A DNA stretch of 64,000 nt from Pseudo-nitzschia pungens. Its lineage: Eukaryota > Bacillariophyta > Bacillariophyceae > Bacillariales > Bacillariaceae. Where the stretch lies: contig CM074762.1 in NCBI GenBank assembly GCA_037355855.1, positions 1,922,001-1,986,000 on the forward strand. Direction: 5' to 3'. The stretch's first letter is position 1. Each line of letters opens with the position of its first letter. Shown piece after piece: positions 61,986 to 64,000 of this stretch. A model generated the notes under the pieces. The model was not told where the DNA came from and ran no database searches. It saw only the letters and a program-made list of their open reading frames with translations. The position numbers and the translations under genes are program-made.

Positions 61986-63060
61986 ATTGGATGGAAGTTT
62001 TGGATGCCTGCTGTCCTGGTTGACGCAATTGCAAATGATACTATAATGATCCTGACACTAATTCTCAAGATAATCTTCGTCCTCCTTCGTATGATGCAAA
62101 TGGTCGCCAGAGATTACGAAAACATTACGAGTAAGGTAACCTTACCTGTACCGGTATTTACGGGAATGTTTTGATCGCAGTCAGTTTCTTGCGATTGAAT
62201 CAATCAATCACTAACCTTACCGGTACAGTAAATTCACAATCTTTACGAAGGGGCCTCTTCTAGCACAAAGATGCGACTGTGCACGGACAGACCACGAGGG
62301 AAGTAGACAGAGATAGGAGTATCATGCAACAAACTCCTCACATGACGTGACTCCATCCTGTACATTCGAAAGGTTTTCATCCACTAGCAGTAAGGTTATG
62401 GCAGGAACACCTTATTGGAGTAATTGTTTCAATCCACTGACTATGATTAGTGTTGTCAAGGTACATGACAAGTTTTCAAGTCACCAAACAAGAAACACGC
62501 ACTATGTCACTCAATATCAAAATTGTTTTTTTTTTACGGAGCTGCATCTGCAGAACCAATCTTCCACATCAACAAGGTTAAGGGCCAAGAAGTGTCAACT
62601 GTTATCTAAAGATTCTTCATTATACTACACCCTACTAGTACCTACTAGTAGTAGTACTACTACTAGTAGTAGTATAAGAATGGACAAGGTAGAAGGTGTT
62701 GCTCATGATTGCTGAGTGGTGCATTGAAGCCTCCTTCAAATGTCAATGAAACCTGAAAACAGGACCAATCTTGTTCATGGGTCATTCTTGAAATGGGAAT
62801 AAGGAATCGCGCGACAGTTGACGAAATATGAGAAAAACAACGACAAGACGAAAAGATGACGACAAACGTCATCTAAAAGTTGTACGGTATTTTTTGGGGT
62901 TTCGTCTGATCGGTCCCCCATGTGGTCGGGTTACGTCAAGTTTGATTGAAAGTTATCTCGGGAAAAACTGATGATTTATTCATCCTTCGGATTTGAGAGA
63001 TGCCGATACCAACATAAGGCATTGCACACAATCGCAGCATCGAAACATCGAAGGCACAAG
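61986..63060. other. divergent intergenic region
   Basis: Between the CCDC43 homologue (minus) and the MDP-1-CSD gene (plus). It contains AAGGTAACCTTACCTGTACC and TACCGGTACAGTAA (62133-62230), the palindromic CTACTAGTAGTAGTACTACT array (about 62641-62674) and a T-run at 62528-62536. No gene is supported. Confidence 0.5.
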
Positions 63061-64000
63061 ATGAACCTTCTCTCTATTTTGTCCCTGTCCATCTTCGTGA
63101 TCTCCTGCAGAAGGTCTTCCGCTTTCATGCCGACACCGAAGAAAATCGGAGCCAAACGATCGGCGGGGATGAGTTCGACGACCGGTAGTTCGAGGCTCAA
63201 CTCCGGAGCGATGCCATCGTTGATTGTTTTTGACCTCGACAACACATTGTGGACACCGGAGCTATACCAGCTGCGGAAACTCCAGAGGAACAACCAGTTT
63301 CCGGTCGCCAACAAAGACGTGAAATTGTACCCGGCAGCGTTTGAGATACTTCGGCGGATTCGAACGAGCGAGAACAATCCCGCCCTTGCCGATACCAAGT
63401 TCGCCATTGCTTCCAGGACGAAATCGGGAGAGTGGGCCCACGATCTTCTCGAACAGTTCGGAATCAGGGAGTGCTTCGACTTTGTCGAAATTTTCCCCGG
63501 CGACAAAAAACGGCACTTTTCGAATCTGAAGAAAGCATCCGGGATCGAGTTCAAGGACATGCTGTTTTTCGACGACAATCGCGACGGAAAGTACGGAAAC
63601 TGCGAACCGGTTTCCTCCCTCGGCGTCTTGTCTGTTCACTGCCCCAATGGTATCTACGAAGAATCGGTCTGGACAACGGCTCTCCAGCGGTACGAGCAGT
63701 GGTCTACGGAAGGCAACAGTGCTCCCAACACAATAGTGGAATGGGACGGAACGGTAACCACTAGCCAACCAGTCGATCGCAACAAGCGTTTCCAGGGGGT
63801 GGTCAAGTACGTGAACAAGGAGAAACGATTTGGATTCATTCGATACGGAGATCGCAAAACGAAGGACGTGTTTTTCCACTTTAGTTCACTACCAACCGCC
63901 GACGTGTCGGTCGATGAGGGAGATGAATTGTCCTTTACCGTTGTTAGCGACAGGCGGAAGGGAAAGGATGCGGCAGCAAACGTTGAGATTTTGAATTCGA
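63061..64000 (+). CDS. MDP-1-like HAD phosphatase fused to a cold-shock domain, 3 prime incomplete
   Basis: Starts at the ATG at 63061 and stays open to the window end (313 codons seen), so the C-terminus is missing. The N-terminus is a signal peptide (LLSILSLSIFVISC) followed by RRSSAFMP, the diatom plastid cleavage motif at about 19-22. The first domain is magnesium-dependent phosphatase-1-like (HAD): LIVFDLDNTLW with catalytic Asp 58 and Asp 60, FAIASRT as motif II, and MLFFDDNRDGKYGN as motif IV. From about residue 244 a cold-shock domain follows, with RNP1-like KRFGFIRYG and RNP2-like DVFFHFSSL, a fold that binds single-stranded nucleic acid. MDP-1 enzymes act on phosphotyrosine or on fructosamine/sugar phosphates. 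The fusion suggests an RNA-linked phosphatase in the plastid, which is inference. Confidence 0.9.
   Translation, partial: MNLLSILSLSIFVISCRRSSAFMPTPKKIGAKRSAGMSSTTGSSRLNSGAMPSLIVFDLDNTLWTPELYQLRKLQRNNQFPVANKDVKLYPAAFEILRRIRTSENNPALADTKFAIASRTKSGEWAHDLLEQFGIRECFDFVEIFPGDKKRHFSNLKKASGIEFKDMLFFDDNRDGKYGNCEPVSSLGVLSVHCPNGIYEESVWTTALQRYEQWSTEGNSAPNTIVEWDGTVTTSQPVDRNKRFQGVVKYVNKEKRFGFIRYGDRKTKDVFFHFSSLPTADVSVDEGDELSFTVVSDRRKGKDAAANVEILNS

Noticed and set aside
61216..62174. Frames of 259-315 residues on both strands overlapping the CCDC43 homologue
   Set aside because: Shadow frames of a coding region with a recognisable family; the plus-strand 315-residue frame has no domain.
62976..63879. Minus-strand frames of about 200 residues at the window end
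   Set aside because: Shadows of the plus-strand MDP-1-CSD frame, which has clear catalytic and RNP motifs.
1..64000. CRISPR arrays, bacterial operons, riboswitches
   Set aside because: No regularly spaced repeats or bacterial-type gene arrangement; the window is nuclear eukaryotic DNA.

Overview
The window looks like nuclear DNA of a photosynthetic stramenopile, most likely a pennate diatom. The evidence is a fucoxanthin-chlorophyll a/c-binding (FCP) gene, several proteins whose N-termini carry a signal peptide followed by the diatom plastid cleavage motif (A-F or S-F, 'ASAFAP type'), a DUF6824-type protein, short GT-AG introns (201 and 137 nt) in otherwise intron-poor genes, and a eukaryotic tRNA-Gly without an encoded CCA. 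The species cannot be named from the sequence.

Layout. 1-13.2 kb: sparse single genes (an acidic one-helix membrane protein, two coiled-coil proteins, tRNA-Gly, an AT-hook protein with a W-rich module, and a galectin-RRM fusion). 13.8-20.7 kb: a transposon island. It holds a GC-rich tyrosine-recombinase retroelement-like unit with split direct repeats (A1-internal-B1-A2-B2), followed 169 bp later by an apparently complete PIF/Harbinger transposon with transposase and Myb-like ORFs and 22-bp terminal inverted repeats. 21.2-36.1 kb: a gene-rich stretch (fluoride exporter FEX, methyltransferase-like protein, LCAT-like hydrolase, a putatively lumen-targeted EndoU ribonuclease, the eRF1 methyltransferase HEMK2/MTQ2, a plastid glutathionyl-hydroquinone reductase, a DUF6824 protein). 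36.9-51.9 kb: FCP, a small secreted protein, a type II membrane protein, a Qc-SNARE, an ATP-grasp ligase and a membrane-anchored coiled-coil protein, separated by AT-rich spacers with two foldback repeats. 54.3-64 kb: a very long W-rich modular gene interrupted by single-base frameshifts, a CCDC43 homologue, and the start of a MDP-1 phosphatase/cold-shock-domain fusion that runs off the window.

The genes are not arranged as operons. Shared themes are plastid targeting (FCP, EndoU, hydroquinone reductase, MDP-1-CSD), RNA and translation (EndoU, HEMK2, galectin-RRM, CSD fusion, tRNA), and the secretory system (SNARE, type II membrane protein, secreted protein, LCAT-like hydrolase). The main points for a second look are the split-direct-repeat element that lacks visible reverse transcriptase, the W-rich module family present at two loci, the unusual domain fusions, the possible Tat-type lumen targeting of an EndoU nuclease, and a set of reading-frame breaks that all go in the +1 direction. 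The last are most simply assembly insertions, but should be checked.
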